A DNA stretch of 64,000 nucleotides from Castanea sativa. Lineage: Eukaryota; Streptophyta; Magnoliopsida; Fagales; Fagaceae. A model generated the notes under the pieces. That model saw only the letters and a program-made list of their open reading frames with translations. It ran no database searches and was not told the origin of the DNA. Below, one piece after another: positions 12,763 through 22,379 of this stretch (the first letter of the stretch is position 1; every line of letters begins with the position of its first letter). The DNA is taken from contig NC_134024.1 of assembly GCF_040712315.1 (NCBI RefSeq), forward strand, positions 31,621,055 to 31,685,054, in the 5' to 3' direction. The translations under genes and the position numbers were made by a program.

Positions 12763-13235
12763 GGCGAAAATGGGCAAATGCCCATTTCGTGCAAAAAAAA
12801 AAAAGGGCAAATGTCCAATTTCCTAAACTAATTAGGAAAATGCTCTTCTTTTGAAACTCGATTTTCTCAAAATCGAGTTTCAAAAAATAAAAAAAATTCT
12901 GAAGCCCTATAGCGACGTTTTAAGGAGCCTATAATGACGTTTTAAGGACCTATAACGACGTTATGTAACTCGAGCTCCATGAACTCGAGTTCCATGCAAG
13001 TTTTTCTTTTTTTTTTACATATAACTTGAGTTCATGAAACTCGAGTTACAAAACACCGCTATAGGTCCTTAAAAACATCACTATAGGATCCTTAAAACGT
13101 CGCTATAGGACTTAACTCGATTTTAAGAAAATCGAGTTTAAAAAAAGGGGCATTTTTCTAGCTAGTTTGGGAAATGGGACATAATGCTTTTTTTTTTTTT
13201 TTTTGCACGAAAAGGGCATTTGCCCCTTTTGGCCT
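12763..13235. mobile_element. foldback element F1, Mutator-like, 9-bp TSD ACTTTTGGG
   Basis: Terminal inverted repeats GGCGAAAATGGGCAAATGCC (left) and, inverted, GGCCAAAAGGGGCAAATGCC (right) bound 473 bp. The perfect 9-bp direct repeat ACTTTTGGG flanks it (12754-12762 and 13236-13244); 9 bp is the Mutator-superfamily size. The arms are almost fully inverted. The left arm carries three roughly 20-bp repeats of CCTATARYGACGTTTTAAGG type and the right arm carries their inverse. Palindromic AACTCGATTTT...AAAATCGAGTT modules recur along both arms. There is no coding capacity. Confidence 0.8.
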
Positions 13236-13244
13236 ACTTTTGGG

Positions 13245-15530
13245 CACTAGTAAATGGTGTTTCAAACTAATTAAATTAAGCCGAGTGATAGTCCTCTTAG
13301 ATCTTTTTAGATCCAAAAATTTCAAGAACTCAAGCCCCAATGAATTGGTTTTATTTATTTATTCATTTTAATTTTTAAATGGGTAGCTTTGAGTTCACAT
13401 TTTAAAACTTGATAAGGATTGGGTTTTATAACTTAGATATCCGAATGTGATCCATTATTAATTTAAATTAATAAAATTCTTATGTTTTTAATTTTATTCA
13501 CATGAAATGTAGGGCTCCTATAATAAAAATAAGTGTAACTCTCCTTCATCCTTAAAATTTTTACTTAATTTAGTTCAAAAAGTGTTTACTAATAACTGAT
13601 TTTTGTTAAATAATTTCTAGATATTCAACTTTAGTATAACTAGACTTGACTTGATTAGTTTGATCCAACTCATGATTAGATAAACGGGCAAGTTTGGTAT
13701 GAGTATAAGTTTTTCAAATATAAATATAGTGGATTTTTTTATAGAACTTCTACAATTTAACATATCAAATATTTACGAGGTTTGGATCGGGAAATTATTT
13801 TTTCCCAAACCTTTTAGAAAAGTTATCAAGATAATGTAAAAGGGAAAGATTCAAGATTTACAAAAATTTTGGAGTTCAAGTGATAGCCCCAGTTATAATG
13901 ATATTTTTTGTGATATTTTATGTCTAAAATTTGAACCTTGTCTCCCCCCTTCCCATTATCTTTTTTTTTTTAAAGGTATTTTTAATAATTTTTTTACAAC
14001 TATTATAACAATAAAAAATTATATCTTTTTTAAATTATGGATTAAAAAATTTTTAATTGCTTTAACTTTTTATCTTTTGAGTAGCTATAATTACTTTTAC
14101 TTCTGAAACCTAAACAATGAACTCCTTTTAGGGGCCTATTCATGTTTAACGTGGACTTTTGTTCACATTATTAAAATCTTCAACCAGGTTTTTTCATAGA
14201 ACGACACCCTACGTTATACATCCTTTTCTTTTTCCTCATTTTCGTCATCTCTCCCTTACGTTTTCAGTCTTCCTAACCTATATGTCACCTTAAGTTATTT
14301 CTAGTTTTTCAATGACCATATTAGAATTGATTATTGTTTGCATTCTTCGATTGAAATATATCTAGCTACATAGTCTTATTTTTATAATGCAAGGTTTGCA
14401 AACTTGAAACTTTCTTCTATGATAAGTAATAATTTCTCCATCCTCCCTAATTATTAATTAGGGATAATTATATAATAAACCTTTGAATTTTGACATTGAT
14501 TTTAAATTAATCTAAGAAAATTTTAATTGACTCAAGGTCAACTCAATAGTTTCAAGACCATTGAAATATTTATCTTGTATAGGTTAATTGTAGATATAAT
14601 AAAACCTTGTGTAAGTTACATGTGCGACTTAGTTGGATTTAAAAAAAAAAAAAAAATCTTTCACATCAAATCTAAATGGCATTATAATGAAACTTCATTG
14701 ATTAAAATTAGGGATGATACTAGGGTAGGATGGGTTGTATCAATGTGCCTCATTCCTATCCTACCCAGTCCTCTATTCAGGACAAGGAAAACCCATACAA
14801 GTGGGCTTGGGGTAGGTTGGGGATAGAGCAGGTTGGATGTATTTTTCTATTCTTAATTAGATGGCTTCAATATTAATAAAGTTGAAATGAAAGAGAAAAG
14901 ACAATTGTGAGAGTGCTAAGAGAGAGAGAGAGAGAGAGAGACAAAGCGAGTGTTTTGGGAATGGTAACAAAATATGTTAAAAAAAAAAAGATATATACAT
15001 AAAAGATTAAATTATATAAATATTAATGTTTTTTTTTAATGTGATAGAAACATTAATAATGATATATAGTATTAAATAAAGCATATAGACTAAACTTAAG
15101 TACAATACCTTAGTTGTGATACATTAAGTTGCGGAATGTGAAAGTGTCAAGAAGTAGAACACATCTACTTCCAGAAAATTAGAAACAAAACACGTTTGCT
15201 TCTGAAAAATAACATTGAATTCACAAGAGTTCCTTGAATCCATAAGGAGAAAAGGTTTAAAATCCACCAAAAAACCAAAAAAAAAAAAAAACAAAAACAA
15301 AAGTCTGAATTTTATTTATTGAATAATTGTTAAAAAAATAATGAAAAGAAAATTTTATTTTAATTATTTAATTATTATTTTAATAATTAAATAATAACTA
15401 AAATCTATTTTATTTTAAAATAATTAAAGAAAAGAAAAAATAATGATATGGCTTTTTTTTAATATTTAAAATGTTGACATGACATTATTTAATATTATTT
15501 TATTAGCTACGTCAACATCTAACATGCCAC
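13245..15530. other. AT-rich spacer
   Basis: No gene is supported. Contents are poly-A runs (14641-14656, 15278-15291), an (AG)n microsatellite at about 14919-14941 and a G-rich unique stretch at 14720-14835. The frame open at 14527-14826 has no family features. The base composition and lack of codon structure suggest non-coding sequence. Confidence 0.45.
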
Positions 15531-15535
15531 CTATG

Positions 15536-16416
15536 CACTCCGTTTGCTATGTAGTGATATGAACTCCAGCAACAATTGTGATGAAATCCGATAACAATGA
15601 TGGTTTGGAACCCCAAGATCGTTAGATAAGATTTGTTGAGCCTTGACCCGTCATCTAATAAGATGAAACACCAAGACTACGTTGGATTGAAAACGCTACA
15701 CCAAGAATTCCTAAGAACTCTCAAGAATCAAGGTGATAAGTTTGGTTGTTTGAACGCCACAAGATTAACTTGATAAGTTCAAGAGTTCTTTTAAGAACCA
15801 AGAGGAACACAAGACCTCACAAGGAGAATAGTTTTTCTGAAAACCAAAATTGATCTTTAAAATTCGTACTACCCATCTATATACCTGGAACAACCCTCCA
15901 AGAATAGGCAAGTCATAATTACAGCTTTGAAAACAGCACAAAAATTAAGCAAAACAAGTTCCCACGTTTTTTTGGATTCTTAGACTTTTAAAGGCAGTCA
16001 AACAAGCTAAATGACTAGATTAATTTGCCTCTTCAAGTGCTTTGATGACATGGACTAAGCCTTGATTATTATCTGAGCCCACCTTGGTCTTTTCAGAATC
16101 AACCCAATTCTCTTGGACTAGCCCATTTAGTGCTTCCTTGAAATGTTTAGCTCTAAGTCTTGTAATTGGGCCACTAGGAAGTGACAAAGGGTCATGTGCA
16201 AATTCAATTCCATTTCCACGTGTATGATCAGCATGACCAGCTCCTTGATTTGCATCATGTAGGACTTTTTTGTTGAAGGGTTGATGGCAGAGACTAAAAT
16301 GGAAACAATTTTCTGTTTTCAAGGACTAAGGTAGGTGCAAAATCAAATTAGGGACCAAAATGAAAAATGACCTAAAATGTAGGGACCAAAAGTGTATTTT
16401 CGCCTTGAATTTAATT
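15536..16416 (-). mobile_element. Ty3/gypsy remnant: pol tail plus downstream sequence
   Basis: On the minus strand a short gypsy polyprotein tail (16020-16322) is followed downstream by about 480 bp of non-coding sequence with LTR/3' UTR character. Neither RT nor integrase survives nearby. Ends and TSD could not be placed, so the coordinates are approximate. Confidence 0.5.
16020..16322 (-). pseudogene. Ty3/gypsy polyprotein C-terminal tail
   Basis: The 100-residue frame contains DPLSLPSGPITRLRAKHFKE, then ALNGLVQENWVD and a Gln/Val-rich end. This Gly-Pro-Ile-Thr-Arg-x-Arg-Ala-Lys segment followed by a KEALNGLVQ helix is the tail seen after the integrase of many plant gypsy polyproteins. 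I recognise it from memory, not from a search. No upstream pol domain remains, so this is a remnant, and its apparent Met start is incidental. Confidence 0.55.
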
Positions 16417-16417
16417 A

Positions 16418-16485
16418 TCCTTGGAAAATATAATACTGTTTGTAGTTTGTACTTTATTAGTCAATATAACTATATGTTTGAATTT
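16418..16485. repeat. copy 1 of a dispersed 68-bp sequence (empty site of the 18576 insertion)
   Basis: The stretch from ATTATCCTTGGAAAATATAA through TTAGTCAATATAACTATATG recurs at 18549-18955. There it is split after AATATAATACTGTTT by the insertion at 18576-18893. This uninterrupted copy shows the pre-insertion arrangement. Confidence 0.8.
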
Positions 16486-16490
16486 AACTA

Positions 16491-18190
16491 GTCGTCAACC
16501 CATGTGATGCACAAGAAAGCTATTAAATATGGGACAAAGTTTAGTTACAAAATTAGTTGTAGCCTTAAGCTACAAACTTACTTAATATTTTTTTATTAGA
16601 GGTGAATTTTGACAAATCTACCATTAGATTACATCTTCTTCTTATATTCTCCACGCTTGCAAAATTTCAAGAAAATTAAAAATCAATAACTATGGCATTA
16701 ATAAATTTTTTTTAATTGCAAGTTTTTGTAATTTAAAATTATGCTCAAAATATAAACTTATAGATCATATAGTAAATAATATCCGATTAACACAAAATTT
16801 AACATATGTATTAAGAGAGTAGATAACATGCAATTCAATGGTTAGATTTTCAAAATATGTTGTAATATTTATTTTATTGAGTGAGTTTGTAGGCTTAAGT
16901 TATAACCAATTTTGTAGCTAAACTTCGTCCTTAAATATGAATTATTGCATATTCAATTAGGGTAGTTTAAGAGATTATTTTAAATCTCCATTTCATTATA
17001 TTTTAGCTGAAAAATACTATATTGTCCCATAAATATTGGAACACAAATTGTCTTTCAATACAAATGTTTATGAAGTTGCATTTCAATAATAAACTCCCCA
17101 CAGAAAAATAATATAAATCAACCAAAAAAAAAAAAACTTCTATGAACAACTACTAATGTGAGTTTGCTCAAAAAAAAAAAAAAAAAAAAAACTACTAATG
17201 TGAGTTTCATATTTTGTTGTTATTTCTATACTATAATATAGTCGCTAACCTGTGCGTACAATTTAATTAAAATTATATATATTTATTCGAATTTGTATAA
17301 TTTTTTTTTTCAAATTTGTAATGAAACTCTTAATCCTCTATTTTATTTAATATAGGGAAAAGTGGATAAGTTGGGGGGAAAAAAAAACCAAATTTTGGTT
17401 CAATTTTCAATCTCTCTATTAATTCACTTCTTGTGAGTTTTATAGACAAACTTCATAAACAAAAATGATAGAGAACATCATACTCATACAAACATATAAA
17501 GGCAAAGCAAATAATTATTTTTTTGAATTTAATTAAGAATAGTTGCATCAATAGGAGTCAGGGTTTCATGATTCAGTTTGGATGTTTCTTTTCAGTTGTA
17601 TCAAAATAATTACATACAATAAATGATATATCAATTTTTATTAACTGATAATAATAATAATAATATAATAGATGTACATGGCCTAACTCCTCTGAGGTAA
17701 CCAATTACATTATTCTTGTAATTAAGAACACTAAAATGGGCATAGCTATTAAAAAAAAAAAAACACTTAAATAGTTTAAAATTCTGGCATGCTTTTTCAC
17801 CACACATTGAAAAGTGGTTGCAGCCTTTTCAGTTGGTCTTGTTCCCTCCTTCTATGCTACTCAAATACTCTCTCGGTAAAATGCCATTTGAGCAAGACAC
17901 AAACTTGTTTGATTCAAATTCATTCACGCACATTACAGTGAGAGAGAGCTGGGCTGCGTGTGAAGAAGATGAATAAAGGAAAAGAAGAAGAAAATTCGAA
18001 GAAGAAAAAAAACTCACATCTATTATATCTCCTAGTGGATGATAAATCTGAGTTTTTCATATGCCTTCAAGGTGGCGCCGCCAATGCCTCAGCCGCATTG
18101 ATGCCAATCTTCAAAGCAAAGAGAATGATCTCTTTAGGGTTTTGAGTTTGGTGTTATAAAATAGGAGTCGGGTTTCACATTTTAGTTTGA
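16491..18190. other. AT-rich spacer with degenerate repeats
   Basis: No gene is supported. Poly-A runs lie at 17125-17136 and 17170-17190. The phrase ATAGGAGTC(A/G)GG(G)TTTCA with TTTAGTTTGATGTTTCTT-like continuation occurs near 17552 and again near 18162, showing duplicated sequence. A GC-richer block at 18070-18145 is unlike its surroundings and may be a fragment of a gene, but I cannot identify it. Confidence 0.4.
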
Positions 18191-18210
18191 TGTTTCTTTA
18201 TATATATATA

Positions 18211-18333
18211 ATTTGAAAATTAATTAGTGATGTGGCAAATATTTCTTTATTATATATAGAAATATAAAATTAGGATTTTTGTTTTTTTTAAATGATGCTG
18301 ACGTGGAAAATTGTGGTGTTAGCAGAGCTTCGG

Positions 18334-18368
<35 letters not shown>

Positions 18369-18489
18369 GAAAATAAATTAGTGATGTGGCAAATATTTCT
18401 TTATTATATATAGAAATATAAAATCAGGATTTTTGTTTTTTTTTTAAATGATGCTGACGTGGAAAATTGTAGTGTTAGTAGAGTTTTGG

Positions 18490-18496
<7 letters not shown>
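18211..18496. repeat. tandem direct repeat, two units at 154-bp offset
   Basis: The sequence from ATTTGAAAAT through GATGTGGCAAATATTTCTTT and GATGCTGACGTGGAAAATTG to GGTTATATATA is present twice, starting near 18211 and again near 18365. The copies differ at only a few positions. AT microsatellites at 18335-18364 and 18490-18546 end each unit. Confidence 0.85.

Positions 18497-18546
<50 letters not shown>
18490..18546. repeat. (TA)n microsatellite
   Basis: About 57 bp of alternating T and A ends the second direct-repeat unit. A shorter tract of the same kind lies at 18335-18364. Confidence 0.95.
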
Positions 18547-18548
<2 letters not shown>

Positions 18549-18575
18549 TTATCCTTGGAAAATATAATACTGTTT

Positions 18576-18893
18576 TTTTTTTTTTTGAGAAACACACACA
18601 CACACACATATATATATAGGGGAAGTGGGATGAGATAAGGGAATACACTCACACGCCGCATGCAGTTTTGGTGTTGACGTATGAGTGTATTCCCTTATCT
18701 CATCTCCCTTCCCCAATATGTGTGTGTGTGTGTGTGTTTCTAAAAAAAAAGATACTCAGTGTTGTTGAGTTGTTCCATATCGGTAAGACGTAATATTAAG
18801 AAGGGGTTTATCATTTGCTCCGCGACATTAACTTCTGCTCCGCGACATTAACTTCTGCATGCAGTTTTGGTATTGGCGTGTGAGTGTATTCCC
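18576..18893 (-). mobile_element. retroposon-like insertion, 15-bp TSD, poly(A) tail on minus strand
   Basis: The 15-mer AATATAATACTGTTT flanks the segment exactly (18561-18575 and 18894-18908). Read on the minus strand the insert begins GGGAATACACTC and ends in an A-run. A 15-bp duplication plus an A-tail is the signature of target-primed reverse transcription (SINE/LINE-type). Inside, GGGAAGTGGGATGAGATAAG and an inverted copy form a hairpin centred near 18665 flanked by CA and TG microsatellites. TGCTCCGCGACATTAACTTC is repeated in tandem at 18816-18856. No ORF and no clear Pol III boxes were seen. Confidence 0.7.
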
Positions 18894-18908
18894 AATATAA
18901 TACTGTTT

Positions 18909-19343
18909 GTAGTTTGTAATTTATTAGTCAATATAACTATATGTTTGAATTTAATTTGAGAATCTAATATAATGTATCTAAGTTTTACCCAAACATATGT
19001 AAAGACAATTAGAGTGAGACGAGAAAAACCTATCCTCGTTTTATTATTTCTTTGAGTTGGGTAAAACTTGTGTAGAATAGAGGCTGGTTAGACAAGAAAA
19101 GAAATTTTTTACAATCCCTAATTAAAATATTTGTATTTATTAGATTCTTTTTTAAATAGGTAATTTGTCAAAGAATGAGAGGTGAAGTTCGAAGTATAGT
19201 ATAGATATGGGGCATCACAAAGGGCAGTATTTCTTTTGGATTATTAATTAAACCCTTATTTAATTGTTAGATTCTACACGAGTATGTTAATTTTGTAAAA
19301 TTTCTTTTTGGTATCAAAGTACCACATGTGTTGTGTTTGGATG
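18909..19343. other. spacer flanking solo LTR
   Basis: No gene. The part 19240-19343, including TTTTTGGTATCAAAGTACCA, closely matches 52692-53100. It is therefore one copy of a local duplication (see findings). Confidence 0.5.
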
Positions 19344-20325
19344 TGATAGGCCAAGAATGTAGTAACCCTTTGGGTAAATTAACCAATTAATTAGCTAAGT
19401 AAATTAATTAAGTAAATTTAACATGTAATACGCATGGTAGCACAAACAAATCACCAAATAACTAAATGTAGTAGAAATTAAATTTGGCACGGGTGATTTG
19501 CTTACGAATGGGGAAAACCACCAAGACATATCCCCACCGGGTGTATTTAAGGTCACCTCTCTCGAGAATGAATCCCAGTACCTTATACTAACCTACAGTT
19601 GAATCCTTACCCCAATACACAATTGGACTTGTAATGTAGTGACAATCTTTTTTTTCAATGCACGGCACCCAGTACGTGACTAACCAATTGATGCGCGGAT
19701 CCTAGTACGCGGCTTACACACCAACTTAAGAAAGATGTTGGAAACAAAGTTCTTCAGTTCATCCACATGATGAAGATCAAGAAACTCCTTGGTTACAAAA
19801 CCCTACGACGTACAAACGCAATAGCTTCTTCAAGAGAAAGATGAACTAGGGCAAATTGTCTCTAGTTACAATTTGAGTAAATAATCACTTTGCATCAATT
19901 TGCATCCAGTTACGTCACCCTAGACGACCCTTAAAATAATTTTTATATATGTCTAGGGTTGTGAGAAAAGAAACCCTACACAAATAGCTTGGATATGCGT
20001 GAAAATCAGAATTGAAAATCAGATTTTCGTAAATCTTGATAGATAGGCTATCTGTCGAGCTACTGTCGAGTTTCGGGGCTAAAAGCTTCTTTTGAACCTC
20101 GATAAATACAATCTGTCGAGCTATCTGTCAAGTTTTAAAATACAACACTTCTTCACTTATTCTTGAATAGACTTGGATGGCTTTAACTCTTGACTTGAAC
20201 ACAATGTTGCTTGAAGACTTAAACCATCCTAGATCTACCCAAATATAAGTAGAGTGCGTTTTGTCAAAAGATTAGCCAATTCTAAATGACATATGTTCAT
20301 AACAAGTTCTATATATGTCCTAACA
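19344..20325 (-). mobile_element. solo LTR of the copia-N family, TSD GGATG
   Basis: It begins TGATAGGCCAAGAATG and ends TATGTCCTAACA on the plus strand. It is flanked by perfect GGATG repeats at 19339-19343 and 20326-20330. The sequence is closely similar along its whole 982 bp to the LTRs of the element at 31873-40869, which give the orientation (minus). There is no internal region, so it is a solo LTR. Confidence 0.95.
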
Positions 20326-20456
20326 GGATGCTTTTAAAATATTTAAAAAGTATTTGGTAGCTAATTATGAAAGGAAAAATGACAGTGTTGAGAAATCAAT
20401 AAAAACAAATAAAACACATTCTTTTCTTTTCTCTTAACTGAATGTTGCTAAAGCAA

Positions 20457-20959
20457 TTCATTTTTGACTAATCGGTATGGGGATGCGGAAAAGGGATGAC
20501 CGACCCGTGGGCCGACAGATCAGGCAATCCCCGATCCTAAAGACCCATCCCCCTAAGGTTTCCATGGGGCTTGCGTGGGGCTCGCTCACACATCCTTACA
20601 TGGAAATTACTTGCATTTCACGTCTAAAGGCCCTACCACGCAATCAAATCTCTTATATATGGAAAGGTGATCCCGAATATCTTGGAACCCTTCTCTATAC
20701 AAGAAAATTCCCTCGTATCAAGGGATTTGGGTTAGCTCTCTACCACTATATAAACCACAAACCTTCCCTTCTTGAGGTATGTGAATTCTCCCTAACTCTT
20801 GCATTCTTGAGTTCTTGGAGATTCTTCTATCTCTAACTTAACATTCGAAGGGTCTTTGGCTAGTACCTCACCAATGCCCATTGATTGGTTCTTCTTTTTT
20901 GTACATCCATTGGCACATGTGTGGACAATCAACTCATTGATGATTTTTGTGCATCATCA
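20457..20959 (+). mobile_element. 5' LTR of element A
   Basis: It matches the LTR at 30966-31523 from TTTTTGACTRATYGGTATGG to TTTTTGTGCATCATC. A CTATATAAACC box near 20742 is a likely promoter. It ends immediately before the TTGGCGCC primer site. The copy lacks the extra GATGACCGACCC repeats found in the 3' LTR. Confidence 0.85.
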
Positions 20960-20979
20960 GTTGGCGCCGTCAGTGGGAA
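20960..20979 (+). other. primer-binding site of element A
   Basis: GTTGGCGCCGTCAGTGGGAA directly follows the 5' LTR. The TTGGCGCCGTC word is the usual start of the primer site in plant Tat-type elements; the same site occurs in element B at 41782. Confidence 0.7.
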
Positions 20980-21022
20980 ATGAGTGATAAGCCATATCAC
21001 CATTTTAAAGACAAAAATTTGT

Positions 21023-22330
21023 ATGGTCCTGACACGATCAATGACCACCACCAACCAAGAGATCGGGAACCCGCCCAATGCATTGGAGAGGCAGGTGAAA
21101 AACTTTGCCACAGCGGTTGAGCGGCTCACCCAACAAATCCACGAGTTGGAACGACAGTTGGAGCAGCGAAATGATCAGGAGCCAGACGATTAGAATGATG
21201 GACATGATAGGGATGAACACGACAACAATCATCCCTCTATGAATGATCACCAAGAAAGGGACAACTAGGAGGAAAGCAATGTCGTCAGTAAACGGGACCA
21301 ACAGGATACCAGTCGTCCCTCCAAGTTGGAAGTCGATGCGTTGCGCATGTTGCAAGAGATGCAGATGATGAAAGAGAAGATGGATATGATGATGAATGCC
21401 TTAAAGGGTCGAGTGTCCACTAGCTTGGAAAAACTAGTCCATCGCACCAATTCCCCCTTTATTACACCGGTCATTTCCTTCCCCCTTCCGGCCAAGTTCC
21501 GAATGCCACAAGTGGAAGCGTACGATCGATTGAAGGACCCCCTCGACCACCTGGAGTAGTTAAAAACTCTTATGCACCTATAAGGGGTCTCGAAAGAGAT
21601 CATGTGCAGAGCATTTCCCACCACACTCAAAGGACTAGCCTGGGTATGGTTCAGCAAGATAGCCCCTAATTCCGTCTTGACCTTCAAGGAATTGAGCAGG
21701 CTCTTTGTCACACATCTCATTGGAGGACAGTGATATAAGAGGTCCTTAGCAAGCCTCCTGAGCATTAAATAGCGGAACGACAAGAGCTTGAGGTCCTATG
21801 TCACTCAGTTTAACAAGGAGGCACTACTAATCGACGAAGTCGACGATAAGGTCCTGGTCACAGCCTTTGCCAACGAACTCCAATTTGGAAAGTTCTTGTT
21901 CTTTGTTTACAAGAATGATCCGAAGACTATGACTGACATGTTGTACTGAGCCATGAAGTACATGAACGCCGAGGATGGCGTGATCACCAGAGGGGGCAAA
22001 CTAAAGAAGCAAGAAAAGTGTGACAATCCCTGTCCAGAAAAAGGTAGGAAGGTAGCCCGAATAGGTGAGAGAAGGGATGAACGAAGGTAAAGGCCCCCAC
22101 CGGGATGAATCGCTAACTTCACTCCGCTTAATGCCTCGCTCGATCAAGTCCTAATGCAGATTAAAAATGACCCTGCCTTGACATGGCCCGATAAGTTGAA
22201 GAGCGACCCTAACAATAGGCTAAGGAATAAGTATTGTCACTTCCATTGCGACGATGGTCACGACACCTCCGATTGCTATGACTTAAAGTAACAGATAGAA
22301 GCCCTCATTAGAAAAGGAAAATTGCAACGG
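21023..22330 (+). pseudogene. element A gag (broken)
   Basis: The start MVLTRSMTTTNQEIG is followed by a heptad-like Glu/Gln-rich coiled segment (about residues 20-55). A retrotransposon gag core lies near 21470-21930 (LPAKFRMPQVEAYD, LKDPLDHLE, then FPTTLKGLAWVWF). A zinc-knuckle-like CHFHCDDGHDTSDC lies near 22233. Gag forms the particle and binds element RNA. At least eight in-frame stops interrupt it (for example 21193, 21557, 21579, near 22288). Most fall where the family has Gln or Arg, so they look like CAG/CAA/CGA changed to TAG/TAA/TGA. Confidence 0.85.
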
Positions 22331-22379
22331 TTCGTAGGGCGAGAAAGGGAAAGAGAAAACCTGCCAATGGACCAAAAGT

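Noticed and set aside
14527..14826. 99-codon open frame
   Set aside because: It crosses a poly-A run, has no motif, and lies in sequence resembling dispersed non-coding repeat.
18070..18145. GC-richer block with a short open frame, possible host exon
   Set aside because: It is too short to assign, has no splice or domain evidence, and neighbouring sequence is repetitive.
18404..18661. Minus-strand frame of 85 codons rich in Tyr-Ile
   Set aside because: It is a translation of the TA microsatellite and adjacent repeats.
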